From an uncultured Lachnospiraceae bacterium (GTDB taxonomy: Bacteria > Bacillota > Clostridia > Lachnospirales > Lachnospiraceae), in NCBI GenBank assembly GCA_910577105.1, contig CAJTMB010000029.1, positions 1-36,679 of the forward strand: a DNA stretch of 36,679 nucleotides, given 5' to 3'. Within the stretch, counting starts at the first letter, position 1, and the number at the start of each line of letters is the position of its first letter. Below, in pieces: positions 9,018-16,438 of the stretch. The translations under genes and the position numbers were made by a program. The notes under the pieces are model-generated. The model did no database searches. It worked only from the letters and a program-made list of their open reading frames with translations, and was not told the DNA's origin.

Positions 9018-9713
9018 TTACTCCACATTTAAAAAGTAGTAACCCACACCCCATTTTGTGTGTACAAATTTAGGCTCGCTGGGATTGTCCTCTATTTTTT
9101 CCCTGAGTCTCCTGATATGCACATCCACTGTGCGTACATCTCCCGGATAGTCGCTCCCCCATACCAGTTTAAGCAGATTTTCCCTGCCATACACTTTATT
9201 GGGATTGCGCATCAGAAGTTCAAGCACCTCAAACTCTTTGGCCGTCAGGCCGATTTCTTTTCCCGAAATATAAGCCCGCCTGCCGTCGCAGTCAAGACGC
9301 ATGGAGCCGCTCTCAAGGACGCTTGCCGTTTCTTTTGCGCTTCCTTTGGAATCAGAACGGCGCATGATGGCCTTAATTCTGGCCTTCACCTCCAAAATAT
9401 TAAATGGCTTCGTGATATAGTCATCCGCCCCGTACTCCAGCCCCAGAATCTTATCCATATCATCCCCTTTGGCTGTCAGCATGATAATGGGTACATTGGA
9501 AAATTCGCGTATCTGCTGGCATACTTCAAATCCGGTCAGCTTAGGCAGCATAATATCCAGCAACACAATGTCATACTTGTTATTTTTAGCATATTCCAGG
9601 GCTTCTTCCCCGTCAAATGCACAGTCAACCTCCATGCCGTCCTGCTCTAAGCTGAAACGGATACCCTTGACAATCAATTTTTCATCATCTACAACCAACG
9701 CTCTTTTTCCCAT
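9018..9713 (-). CDS. OmpR/PhoB-family response regulator, WalR-like
   Basis: This 231-residue regulator has a receiver domain with VVDDE, Asp53 in VLLDIMLPK, the Thr of MLTAK and the Lys of TKPFN. Its winged-helix domain contains GLTAKEFEVLELL and VRTVDVHIRRLREKI. The sequence most resembles the PhoB/WalR group. It pairs with the kinase encoded 9 bp downstream and lies 41 bp after comEA. Target genes cannot be read here. Its insertion between comEA and comEC may be simple co-transcription rather than control of competence. Confidence 0.93.
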   Translation of the reverse strand: MGKRALVVDDEKLIVKGIRFSLEQDGMEVDCAFDGEEALEYAKNNKYDIVLLDIMLPKLTGFEVCQQIREFSNVPIIMLTAKGDDMDKILGLEYGADDYITKPFNILEVKARIKAIMRRSDSKGSAKETASVLESGSMRLDCDGRRAYISGKEIGLTAKEFEVLELLMRNPNKVYGRENLLKLVWGSDYPGDVRTVDVHIRRLREKIEDNPSEPKFVHTKWGVGYYFLNVE

Positions 9714-9754
9714 GCTCTCTCCCCTTCTGCTGCACCCGGACTTTCCGGTGCAGG

Positions 9755-10354
9755 CTACTCCGTATATATCCTGTCTTTTATTTTGTCATACATGCCTTCT
9801 TTTATGCCGGAAACTTTCATCAACTCCTCGGGTGACTGAAAATCCCCGTGTTCTTCCCGGTAAGCCACTATCGCCTCAGCGCGGCTCTCTCCGATACCGG
9901 GCAGGCTGCAAAGCTGTGCCGCGGATGCCGTGTTGATGTTGAGCGCACCCGCCTCTTTGCGCTCAAGGCGTTCTTTTTCTTTCTTTGTCTCGGCATAAGA
10001 CGGTATCACTACCTGCATTCCGTCATGGACTGTTTCCGCAAGGTTTACGCTGTTTTCATCAGCCTCCCCTGTAAAACCGCCCGCCAACAGCAGTACATCA
10101 CAGATTCTGCTGTCCCCGTCCACCTCATAGACGCCCGGGTAAACCACTTCCCCACAGATATAGACATAGGCGGTCTTTACGTCTTCCTGAACCGGCACGG
10201 CAAATTCGTCCGTCTCTCCTGCCCCAGCCTGATGTTCCTGCTCTTCCAAAAGCAGGGACAGCCCGGAGGCGTCCTTTGCTCCACAGGAAACAGAAACTGC
10301 TGTCAAAAGGCAGATAAAAACCGTAAACATGATTCCTTTATTCTTTTTATTCAT
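9755..10354 (-). CDS. comEA: ComEA-like DNA-binding lipoprotein
   Basis: The 199-residue protein has a hydrophobic N-terminus ending in LLTAVSVSC, which could be a lipoprotein cleavage site. An SLBB domain (AYVYICGEVVYPGVYEV through GMQVVIPS) follows, and two helix-hairpin-helix motifs (NINTASAAQLCSLPGIGESRAEAIV and SPEELMKVSGIKEGMYDKI) lie at the C-terminus. ComEA binds incoming double-stranded DNA outside the membrane and passes it to ComEC. A lipoprotein anchor instead of the usual uncleaved membrane helix would be mildly unusual. The start at 10352-10354 follows GGAAGGGA; a longer reading of 14 codons lacks a site. A sigma-A promoter at 10411-10439 precedes it. Confidence 0.88.
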   Translation of the reverse strand: MNKKNKGIMFTVFICLLTAVSVSCGAKDASGLSLLLEEQEHQAGAGETDEFAVPVQEDVKTAYVYICGEVVYPGVYEVDGDSRICDVLLLAGGFTGEADENSVNLAETVHDGMQVVIPSYAETKKEKERLERKEAGALNINTASAAQLCSLPGIGESRAEAIVAYREEHGDFQSPEELMKVSGIKEGMYDKIKDRIYTE

Positions 10355-10410
10355 ATGTAATCCCTTCCGCGTTGCGCTTTGGGGAATGCCTCTCATGACC
10401 GTATGGTTTT

Positions 10411-10439
10411 ATTGTAAGGGAAGTGCGGGAAATTTACAA
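10411..10439 (-). promoter_or_regulatory. Sigma-A-type promoter of the comEA operon
   Basis: On the minus strand, -35 TTGTAA (10434-10439) and -10 TACAAT (10411-10416) are 17 bases apart. The predicted leader to the comEA start is about 50 nt. This is the only good promoter between comEA and the terminator at 10474-10499, so it probably serves the whole comEA to comEC unit. Confidence 0.6.
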
Positions 10440-10473
10440 GGGGAAACCTTGTATTTTTGTTATGTATCTAATC

Positions 10474-10499
10474 AAAAAAGGACGATGGTTACATCGTCC
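10474..10499 (-). terminator. Intrinsic terminator after the YdcZ-type gene
   Basis: On the minus strand GGGACGATG, loop TAA, CCATCGTCC is followed by TTTTTTGAT. It starts within 10 bp of the stop codon of the gene at 10503 and separates it from the comEA unit. Confidence 0.8.
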
Positions 10500-10502
10500 C
10501 TC

Positions 10503-10934
10503 CTACTTCCATTTAAAGATAATGATGCCTGCTATGGCTGCTGCCATGCCGATAAGCTTCCTGATTTCCAGAGGCTGTTTTTCCACGCCGAAAAGGCCGA
10601 ACAATTCAATGAGATAAGCTATGATAAGCTGGGATACCACGATTATCATGACTGCACGGGCAGGGCCCAAAAGTTCCATTCCTTTAATAACCGTGTAAGT
10701 GATTCCTGCACCCATCACGCCTCCCAGAAGCATGTATTTGGGTTCAACTTTTAAGAGTGCGCCAAAGGAACTCCGGTCCGTAAACAGCCACGCCGCCATG
10801 CACACCAAAAAAGCGGAAAACTGCACAAATGCATTTGCCACCCATATCCCCGATGTCTTTGTGACCTGGGTATTAAAAACTCCCTGAATACTCATCAGGG
10901 CGCCTGAAATCAGTGCAATAAAAAATCCAACCAT
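10503..10934 (-). CDS. YdcZ-type small DMT-superfamily membrane transporter
   Basis: The 143-residue protein is almost entirely membrane, with five probable helices. It fits the YdcZ/DUF606 branch of the drug/metabolite transporter superfamily: short, opening with FFIALISGALMSIQGVFN, with GVMGAGITYTVIKGMELLGPARAVMIIVVSQL in the middle and GMAAAIAGIIIFKWK at the end. Members of about this length often act as pairs; no partner is present here. Substrate is unknown. GGGAGG lies 7 bases before the ATG. Element A lies just upstream, with 61 bp between its arm and the start codon, and the terminator at 10474-10499 follows. Confidence 0.85.
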   Translation of the reverse strand: MVGFFIALISGALMSIQGVFNTQVTKTSGIWVANAFVQFSAFLVCMAAWLFTDRSSFGALLKVEPKYMLLGGVMGAGITYTVIKGMELLGPARAVMIIVVSQLIIAYLIELFGLFGVEKQPLEIRKLIGMAAAIAGIIIFKWK

Positions 10935-10995
10935 GAAAAGCCTCCCGAAAACTGTTTTCTTTTATCTTGCCCTCATGGTCGGATTTTATTCTTCC

Positions 10996-11180
10996 GTTTC
11001 CGCATTTTGCATAGCGGCAACCGGGGCGTGTATTTGATTCCATAAAGGACCGTGTAAAAACACCGGTACTTAGATGTTGTTTTTTAACATCTTATGTACC
11101 GCTGTGTTTTTACCCGAGTGAGAACGTGTCCTGTTGGAACAAATACACGCCCCGGCTGCCGCTATGCAAAATGCGGAAAC
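10996..11180 (-). repeat. Element A: conserved core in locus-specific inverted arms
   Basis: The arms 10996-11036 and 11140-11180 are inverted repeats over 41 bp with one mismatch. The core is 11037-11139. Read on the minus strand it differs from the core of element B (26190-26292) at only 4 of 103 positions. The arms share no sequence with those of B or C beyond an inner TATTT-type end. The core pairs GTAAAAACAC with GTGTTTTTAC and closes with AGATGTT/AACATCT. The element begins 14 bp past the stop codon at 11195. The 11-mer GATTTTATTCT lies on both sides, at 10982-10992 and 11186-11196. No open reading frame or T tail is apparent. Confidence 0.9.
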
Positions 11181-11194
11181 TGCATGATTTTATT

Positions 11195-12595
11195 CTATTG
11201 TACCTGCGAAACAATCTGGTTTGCCAGACTTTGCAGCAGACTGTCGATATCTCCACCGTCCCATACCCTGGAGAAAAGAATTTCCAGTTGAATCCAGAAA
11301 TTGCTTGTTTCTATCATTTTGGGCAGCGCATTGGAATGCTGGTATTCCGCCATAAACGCGGCAAGATTCTCATCCCCCGGATTGGCGGCAAGGTTGGCGG
11401 ATACCTTTCCCGTCCTTTCATAAAGGTCGGCATAACAACTGCCGGAAAGGTAAGCTGCAAATTCGTTGGCCAGCTCCTTATGCTCCGAATAGCCGTTCAC
11501 CGCAATGCAGTTTGTCACGGAAAGGGAACGTCCTTTAAGTTCCGCACTTGGCTGCGGTATCATACAGATACCGTACTCATATGCAAAATCACCGTTTTCC
11601 TTTGCTTCCTCCAATTTTTTAAGTACGTCCGTGGTCGCCACCGTAAAAACAATTTTGCCGTCTATAAAATCCTGCACCACGGATTCGTAAGTAACCGTAT
11701 CGGATTCAATATAGAAAAACTGGTTTAAATTCTGATAAACCTCCAGACATTTTTTGGTTTCTTCCGTGTAAATCACAATATTGCTTTTATCATCCCCGCT
11801 CTCGCCACCGACTACCATGTAATTTCCCACAAAATAATAATTGTAGAAAATATCCGAAACATCCCATCTCAAAATGGCTTCCACATTTTCCGGGGCATCA
11901 TAATTGTCCGCAAAAGCCAGAAGTTCATCCATGGTGGTGGGGATTCCCGCCTCAATCTGCTCCATGGTAACCTCCAAAGGCGCTTCCCCCACAATTTCTT
12001 CCCCTTCCGGTGCTTCCTCCATATCCTCTATTTCTTCCGGTATCTCATCTTCTTCTCCCAAAGCCTGTGCCGCAAGCTGTTCCGCAGTCCATGCTTCCAG
12101 ATAAGTTTTGTTATAGAGGAAAGCGCTTGTCTCGTAATAAAACGGGTAAGCGACCAGATTATCCTGATAGGTGGCTGCATAAAGCGCGGTCTGCGGATAA
12201 TGCGCCGTGGTGCACAATCCGTTTTCGTCATTTATTTTTGATGCCAGTCCTGCCAGATATGCCTTTTCCAGAGAATCATTGCTGACAATAAATGCATCGG
12301 GAATCTGCTCACTGTGCAGGGACGCGTTATTGATGGCCTCCAGATATTCGCTGTCCGAGGTCAGAACAGGTATCACCCTGACATCCCTTTTTTCCCCAAA
12401 GGCCACCGCAGCACTGTTGATAAAATCCGTCAGGGATTCATCCGAATACCAGAAATAGATGGTTTCCTTGTTGTAAAACAAAGAATCCTTTTCTTCTTCC
12501 TTCTGCACTGTCATTCCGCTGGTGCCGACATATATTATTCCTGCCATCACACATACCACTGCAAATATGGCGAGCAGCCTTTTTCTCAAGTCCAT
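11195..12595 (-). CDS. Extracellular solute-binding protein, sugar ABC type
   Basis: The 466-residue protein begins with a signal or anchor helix (LLAIFAVVCVMAGIIYV) and then follows the pattern of family 1 solute-binding proteins: TIYFWYSDESLTDFINSAAVAF, IPDAFIVSNDSLEKAYLAGLA, VAYPFYYETSAFLYNKTYLEAW and a C-terminal NEFAAYLSGSCYADLYERTGKVSANL. There is no lipobox, so it may stay anchored by the helix. An insert of about 30 acidic residues (EEDEIPEEIEDMEEAPEGEE) interrupts the domain near residue 195. The ATG at 12593-12595 follows GAGGAGAG by 5 bases. It is the last gene of the arginine operon, 11 bp after argD. No permease or ATPase partner is in the window, so its ligand is unknown. Confidence 0.85.
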   Translation of the reverse strand: MDLRKRLLAIFAVVCVMAGIIYVGTSGMTVQKEEEKDSLFYNKETIYFWYSDESLTDFINSAAVAFGEKRDVRVIPVLTSDSEYLEAINNASLHSEQIPDAFIVSNDSLEKAYLAGLASKINDENGLCTTAHYPQTALYAATYQDNLVAYPFYYETSAFLYNKTYLEAWTAEQLAAQALGEEDEIPEEIEDMEEAPEGEEIVGEAPLEVTMEQIEAGIPTTMDELLAFADNYDAPENVEAILRWDVSDIFYNYYFVGNYMVVGGESGDDKSNIVIYTEETKKCLEVYQNLNQFFYIESDTVTYESVVQDFIDGKIVFTVATTDVLKKLEEAKENGDFAYEYGICMIPQPSAELKGRSLSVTNCIAVNGYSEHKELANEFAAYLSGSCYADLYERTGKVSANLAANPGDENLAAFMAEYQHSNALPKMIETSNFWIQLEILFSRVWDGGDIDSLLQSLANQIVSQVQ

Positions 12596-12606
12596 GAAAT
12601 CTCTCC

Positions 12607-13803
12607 TCAATCGTGGATTTCAGAAAAACAGCTTTCCAAAATCCCAATCATTTCATCCACATTCTTCTCTGTTACTATAAGGGGAGGCACCAGACGGATA
12701 ATGTTTGTTCCCGCGTTGATAAGTATCAGTCCTTTGTCCAAAGCCTTCTGTATATAAGGGGCAACAGGCTTGTTTAACACAAGACCCTGCATCAGGCCCG
12801 CACCTCTTCTTTCTTCGACAAAGCCGTATTTTTCTTTCAGTCCGTCAAGACGCTCTTCCAGGTAAGGGGCTATCCTGCCCACATGTTCTATTATATGATT
12901 CTCCTCAAATAAATCAAGAACTTTATTTACAGCCGCACAGGCAAGAGGGTTGCCGCCGTAGGTGGTTCCATGGTCCCCCGCCGCAAGGGAGGAGGAAGCC
13001 GTTTTTTCATTCATAAGGAAAGCGCCTACCGGCACGCCGCACCCCAGCGCTTTGGCCGTAGCCATAATGTCCGGTTTTACGCCGTACTTCTGCCATGCAA
13101 ACATATATCCCGTCCTGCCCATGCCGCACTGCACTTCATCGAGAATCAGCAGGATGTCTTTTTCATCACAGAGCGCGCGGACCTTTTTCAGAAAATCTTC
13201 TTCCGCCGGGTAAATGCCGCCTTCTCCCTGCACCGTTTCCAGCAGGATGGCACAGGTTCTGTCGTTTACCTGACTTTTAATACTGTCAAAATCATTCATA
13301 TCCGCAAAACGGATATTGCCGATGCCGGGTTCAAACGCTTCCCTGTAATGGGGATTGCCGGTTACGGATAATGCCCCCATGGTCCTTCCGTGAAAGGAAT
13401 GGTTTAAGGCTATGATTTCATGGTTTGTGCTGCCGTCCTTTAACCAGGCATGTTTTCTTGCCGCCTTTATGGCGCCTTCCATGGCTTCCGCACCGGAATT
13501 GGTGAAAAACACCCTGTCCATCCCGGAAACCTTTTTCAGCTTTTTGGCAGCCTCCACCGCCGGCACGTTATAATAATAGTTGGAAGTGTGAATCAGTTTG
13601 TCTATCTGGGCCTTTAAGGCGTCATTGTACGCCTTGTTGCCATAGCCCAGTGCAAATACGGCAATCCCTGCCGCAAAATCAAGGTACTTTTTCCCCTCAA
13701 GGTCATAAAGGTAAACGCCTTCCCCCCGCTCAAGCACTATCTGATAGCGGTTATAGGTGTGTAAAAGCGCTTTTTCCGCTTCTTCTATATATTCCTTCAT
13801 CAT
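12607..13803 (-). CDS. argD: Acetylornithine aminotransferase
   Basis: The 398-residue protein is a class III PLP-dependent aminotransferase. It shows FFTNSGAEAMEGAIKAARK, SFHGRTMGALSVTG, LILDEVQCGMGRTG (Asp222 contacts the cofactor) and ATAKALGCGVPVGAF with Lys251 as the Schiff-base residue. It converts N-acetylglutamate semialdehyde to N-acetylornithine in arginine synthesis. The genes argB and argJ next to it support ArgD over related ornithine or GABA aminotransferases. The start is ATG at 13801-13803, nine bases after AAAGGAAT. Confidence 0.95.
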   Translation of the reverse strand: MMKEYIEEAEKALLHTYNRYQIVLERGEGVYLYDLEGKKYLDFAAGIAVFALGYGNKAYNDALKAQIDKLIHTSNYYYNVPAVEAAKKLKKVSGMDRVFFTNSGAEAMEGAIKAARKHAWLKDGSTNHEIIALNHSFHGRTMGALSVTGNPHYREAFEPGIGNIRFADMNDFDSIKSQVNDRTCAILLETVQGEGGIYPAEEDFLKKVRALCDEKDILLILDEVQCGMGRTGYMFAWQKYGVKPDIMATAKALGCGVPVGAFLMNEKTASSSLAAGDHGTTYGGNPLACAAVNKVLDLFEENHIIEHVGRIAPYLEERLDGLKEKYGFVEERRGAGLMQGLVLNKPVAPYIQKALDKGLILINAGTNIIRLVPPLIVTEKNVDEMIGILESCFSEIHD

Positions 13804-13820
13804 GGCTTTTTTATTCCTTT

Positions 13821-14714
13821 CTAGTTTTCCTGCCCGTCTTTATCTGCAATGATGGCGGTACCGATACCTTTCTTGGTAAATATTTCCAAAAGAAGGCAAT
13901 GGGGAATCCTGCCATCCAGGATATGTACCCGGTTTACCCCCGCCCTGATGGCGGAAGTGCAGTTGCCGAGTTTCGGCAGCATACCGCCGCCGATAAAGCC
14001 GCCTGCAATCAGTGCCTCAGCCTCTGACGCAGTCAGGCGGGATATAAAGCTTGCCTTGTCGTTGATATCCTTGTATAAGCCCTCAATATCGGTTAAAAAC
14101 GCCAGCTTTTCCGCTCCTACCGCCTGTGCGATGGCGCAGGCCGCATCATCGGCATTGATGTTGTAGGTCCGGAAGGCATCGTCCAGTCCGATGGGGGCAA
14201 CGATAGGCAGAAAGTCCTTCTCTAATAGGTCATACAGCACTTTGGGATTCACTTCTTTTACCGCGCCCACAAAACCGATGTCCTCACCATCCGCATACTT
14301 TTTTTCCACCTGCAGCAGCCCGCCGTCCTTGCCGCTTATGCCTACCGCCTTCACGCCAAGCTCCTGTACCATGGCAACCAGGTTTTTATTGACCTTTCCC
14401 AGCACCATTTCCGCTATCTCCATGGTTTCGTCGTCCGTTACCCGAAGGCCGTTTACAAACCTCGCTTCCTTTCCCACTTTTCCCACCCAGCGACTGATTT
14501 CCTTTCCGCCGCCGTGCACGATAATGGGCTTAAACCCTACCAGTTTTAAAAGCGTGACATCCTTTATGACATTTTTTTGCAGTTCCTCGTTGCTCATGGC
14601 GCTGCCGCCGTATTTGACCACAATAATCTTCCTGTTAAACTGCCGGATATAGGGAAGCGCTTCAATCAGCACCTCCGCCTTCTGTAATACGGCTTCCATG
14701 TTATTGTCCTTCAT
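13821..14714 (-). CDS. argB: Acetylglutamate kinase
   Basis: The 297-residue protein phosphorylates N-acetylglutamate, the second step of arginine synthesis. It has the amino-acid kinase motifs KIIVVKYGGSAM near the N-terminus, PIIVHGGGKEISRW, the substrate loop around RFVNGLRVTDDETMEIAEMVL, NINADDAACAIAQAVGAEKLAFLTDIEGL, and GGGMLPKLGNCTSAIRAGVNRVHILDG near the end. The N-terminal extension MKDNNMEAVLQKAEVL is typical of arginine-sensitive hexameric enzymes, so feedback inhibition is likely by family rule. The start at 14712-14714 is chosen because GGAGG lies nine bases upstream. It lies 22 bp after argJ and 17 bp before argD. Confidence 0.95.
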   Translation of the reverse strand: MKDNNMEAVLQKAEVLIEALPYIRQFNRKIIVVKYGGSAMSNEELQKNVIKDVTLLKLVGFKPIIVHGGGKEISRWVGKVGKEARFVNGLRVTDDETMEIAEMVLGKVNKNLVAMVQELGVKAVGISGKDGGLLQVEKKYADGEDIGFVGAVKEVNPKVLYDLLEKDFLPIVAPIGLDDAFRTYNINADDAACAIAQAVGAEKLAFLTDIEGLYKDINDKASFISRLTASEAEALIAGGFIGGGMLPKLGNCTSAIRAGVNRVHILDGRIPHCLLLEIFTKKGIGTAIIADKDGQEN

Positions 14715-14736
14715 TTTCTTTGTCCTCCCATGCATG

Positions 14737-15960
14737 TTAAGAGCGGTAGTCCGCGTTGATTTTTACATAGTCATAACTCAAGTCGCATCCCCATGCGGTT
14801 GCGCTTTCCTCTCCCATGTGCATATCTACCAGTATGGTGACTTCTTTTTCGGAAAGGAGCCGCGCCGCCTTTTCTTCGCTGTAATCCGCTGCCTTTCCTT
14901 CCTTATAAATCTGTATGCATCCTGCACTGCCCTGAAAGAACAGCTCCACCTTCCCGGGGTCAAAATCCGCACCGGAATAACCGAGCGCGCAGAGAATCCT
15001 TCCCCAGTTGGCGTCATGCCCGAAAATGGCCGCCTTTGTCAGGCTGGAGCAGATTACGGACTTGCCAAGAAGCCTTGCGTCCTCCCTGCTTTTTGCGCCT
15101 TTCACCTGCACCTCCACAAGCGCCGTTGCACCCTCGCCATCTCCTGCCAGCTTTTTGGCAAGCGTGGTGTTTATGCAGCGCAGAGCTTCCTTAAAAGCTT
15201 CATAGTCCTCATTTTCTTCAGTAATTTCGGGATTGCCTGCCATGCCGTTTGCCAAAAACAAAAAGGTATCATTGGTGGAGGTGTCGCCGTCAACGGAAAT
15301 CATATTGTAGGTTTCATCCACACTTTCCTTTACCGCTTTTTTTAATAACTCTTCCGAAATTGCCGCATCACAGGTAACAAACGCCAGCATGGTGCACATA
15401 TTGGGATGAATCATGCCTGAGCCCTTGCACATGCCGCCCATGGTAACGGTTTTTCCGCCCGCCGTAAAGCTGACTGCCGCCTGCTTGCTTACGGTATCCG
15501 TCGTCATGATGGCCTCCGCCGCACGCTGCGCGGCAGAAACGGAATTTTCCTTTTCCTCTGCCAGCCTTGCAATCCCTGCCGTAAGCCTGTCGATGGGCAT
15601 CTGCATTCCGATAACCCCCGTGGAACCGATAAGCACGCTGTCCGTGGGTATCCCTAACGCCACAGCAGCCGCTTCCGCTTCCTTTTTACAGCACGCCATA
15701 CCTTCCTCCCCCGTACAGGCATTGGCAATTCCCGAATTTACCACAACCGCCCTGACGGGCGCACTATTTTCCACAAGCGCCTTATCCCACAAAACAGGGG
15801 CCGCCTTCACCACGTTGGTGGTAAAAGTTCCTGCGCACACACAGGGCCTCTCGCTGTAAATCAAAGCCATATCTTTTCTGTTTTGGTATTTTACGCCGGC
15901 CTCTACGCCGGCTGCCCAAAATCCTTTTGCGGCGCATACACCGCCCTCTTCCATCTTCAT
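14737..15960 (-). CDS. argJ: Glutamate N-acetyltransferase / ornithine acetyltransferase ArgJ
   Basis: The 407-residue protein matches ArgJ, which transfers acetyl from acetylornithine to glutamate and, in bifunctional forms, also uses acetyl-CoA. It begins with AAKGFWAAGVEAGVKYQNRKDMALI and has the TNVVKAAPV and NSGIANACTGEEG motifs. The self-cleavage region is KGSGMIHPNMCTMLAFVTCD, with Thr190 as the expected new N-terminus of the beta chain. The residue before it is Cys instead of the common Ala. The C-terminus GCDLSYDYVKINADYRS is intact. There is no argC in the window, so that step is encoded elsewhere. Whether it is mono- or bifunctional cannot be told from the sequence alone. Confidence 0.95.
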   Translation of the reverse strand: MKMEEGGVCAAKGFWAAGVEAGVKYQNRKDMALIYSERPCVCAGTFTTNVVKAAPVLWDKALVENSAPVRAVVVNSGIANACTGEEGMACCKKEAEAAAVALGIPTDSVLIGSTGVIGMQMPIDRLTAGIARLAEEKENSVSAAQRAAEAIMTTDTVSKQAAVSFTAGGKTVTMGGMCKGSGMIHPNMCTMLAFVTCDAAISEELLKKAVKESVDETYNMISVDGDTSTNDTFLFLANGMAGNPEITEENEDYEAFKEALRCINTTLAKKLAGDGEGATALVEVQVKGAKSREDARLLGKSVICSSLTKAAIFGHDANWGRILCALGYSGADFDPGKVELFFQGSAGCIQIYKEGKAADYSEEKAARLLSEKEVTILVDMHMGEESATAWGCDLSYDYVKINADYRS

Positions 15961-15980
15961 ATTCCGTTTCCTTTCCGTTT

Positions 15981-16430
15981 CTAGTTTATAAAAGCAGTAA
16001 TATTCTCTGCATTCAGCACAAAATCATAATAATTCAAGTCTTCCCTTTTTGTCCATCCGATACATTTCCAGAAGGCATTGCCGATATCATTCCGGGTAAA
16101 TGCAATCAGGGAAACCTTGCTTATCTGTTCTTCTTTCAATCTTTCCATACAGTAGACTACCATGGCCTTTCCAATCCCCTGCATCCGGTAATCTTTTCTC
16201 ACGCAGACATGGTAAAGACAGCCCCTTCTCCCATCATGCCCGCACAAAATAGCGCCCACAATCTGTCCGTCTGCCACGGCGACCACGCTGGTTTTGGGGT
16301 TTCTGTTTAAGAAGCGCCCTACGCCTTCCCGGGAGTCGTCTATGCTTCTGATGGCAAACCCTTTTATGGTATTCCACAGGGTATGTATGCCCTCGTAGTC
16401 TTCTAGCGTCATTGTCCTGATTGTATACAT
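15981..16430 (-). CDS. GNAT-family N-acetyltransferase
   Basis: The 149-residue protein is a single GNAT domain. Motif A is LYHVCVRKDYRMQGIGKAMV, with the acetyl-CoA-binding Q/R-x-x-G-x-G/A turn as RMQGIGKA. It is followed by the conserved tail NAFWKCIGWTKREDLNYYDFVL. It lies between the CmpB-like gene (8 bp gap) and argJ (20 bp gap), so it is made together with arginine enzymes. A role as an N-acetylglutamate synthase would fit the place, but short stand-alone GNATs have many substrates and I do not assign one. Confidence 0.87.
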   Translation of the reverse strand: MYTIRTMTLEDYEGIHTLWNTIKGFAIRSIDDSREGVGRFLNRNPKTSVVAVADGQIVGAILCGHDGRRGCLYHVCVRKDYRMQGIGKAMVVYCMERLKEEQISKVSLIAFTRNDIGNAFWKCIGWTKREDLNYYDFVLNAENITAFIN

Positions 16431-16438
16431 ATTTATCT

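Noticed and set aside
10996..11180. Elements A, B and C as ordinary intrinsic terminators
   Set aside because: The stems are much longer than terminators, contain a conserved core in either direction, and no T run follows the arms on either strand.
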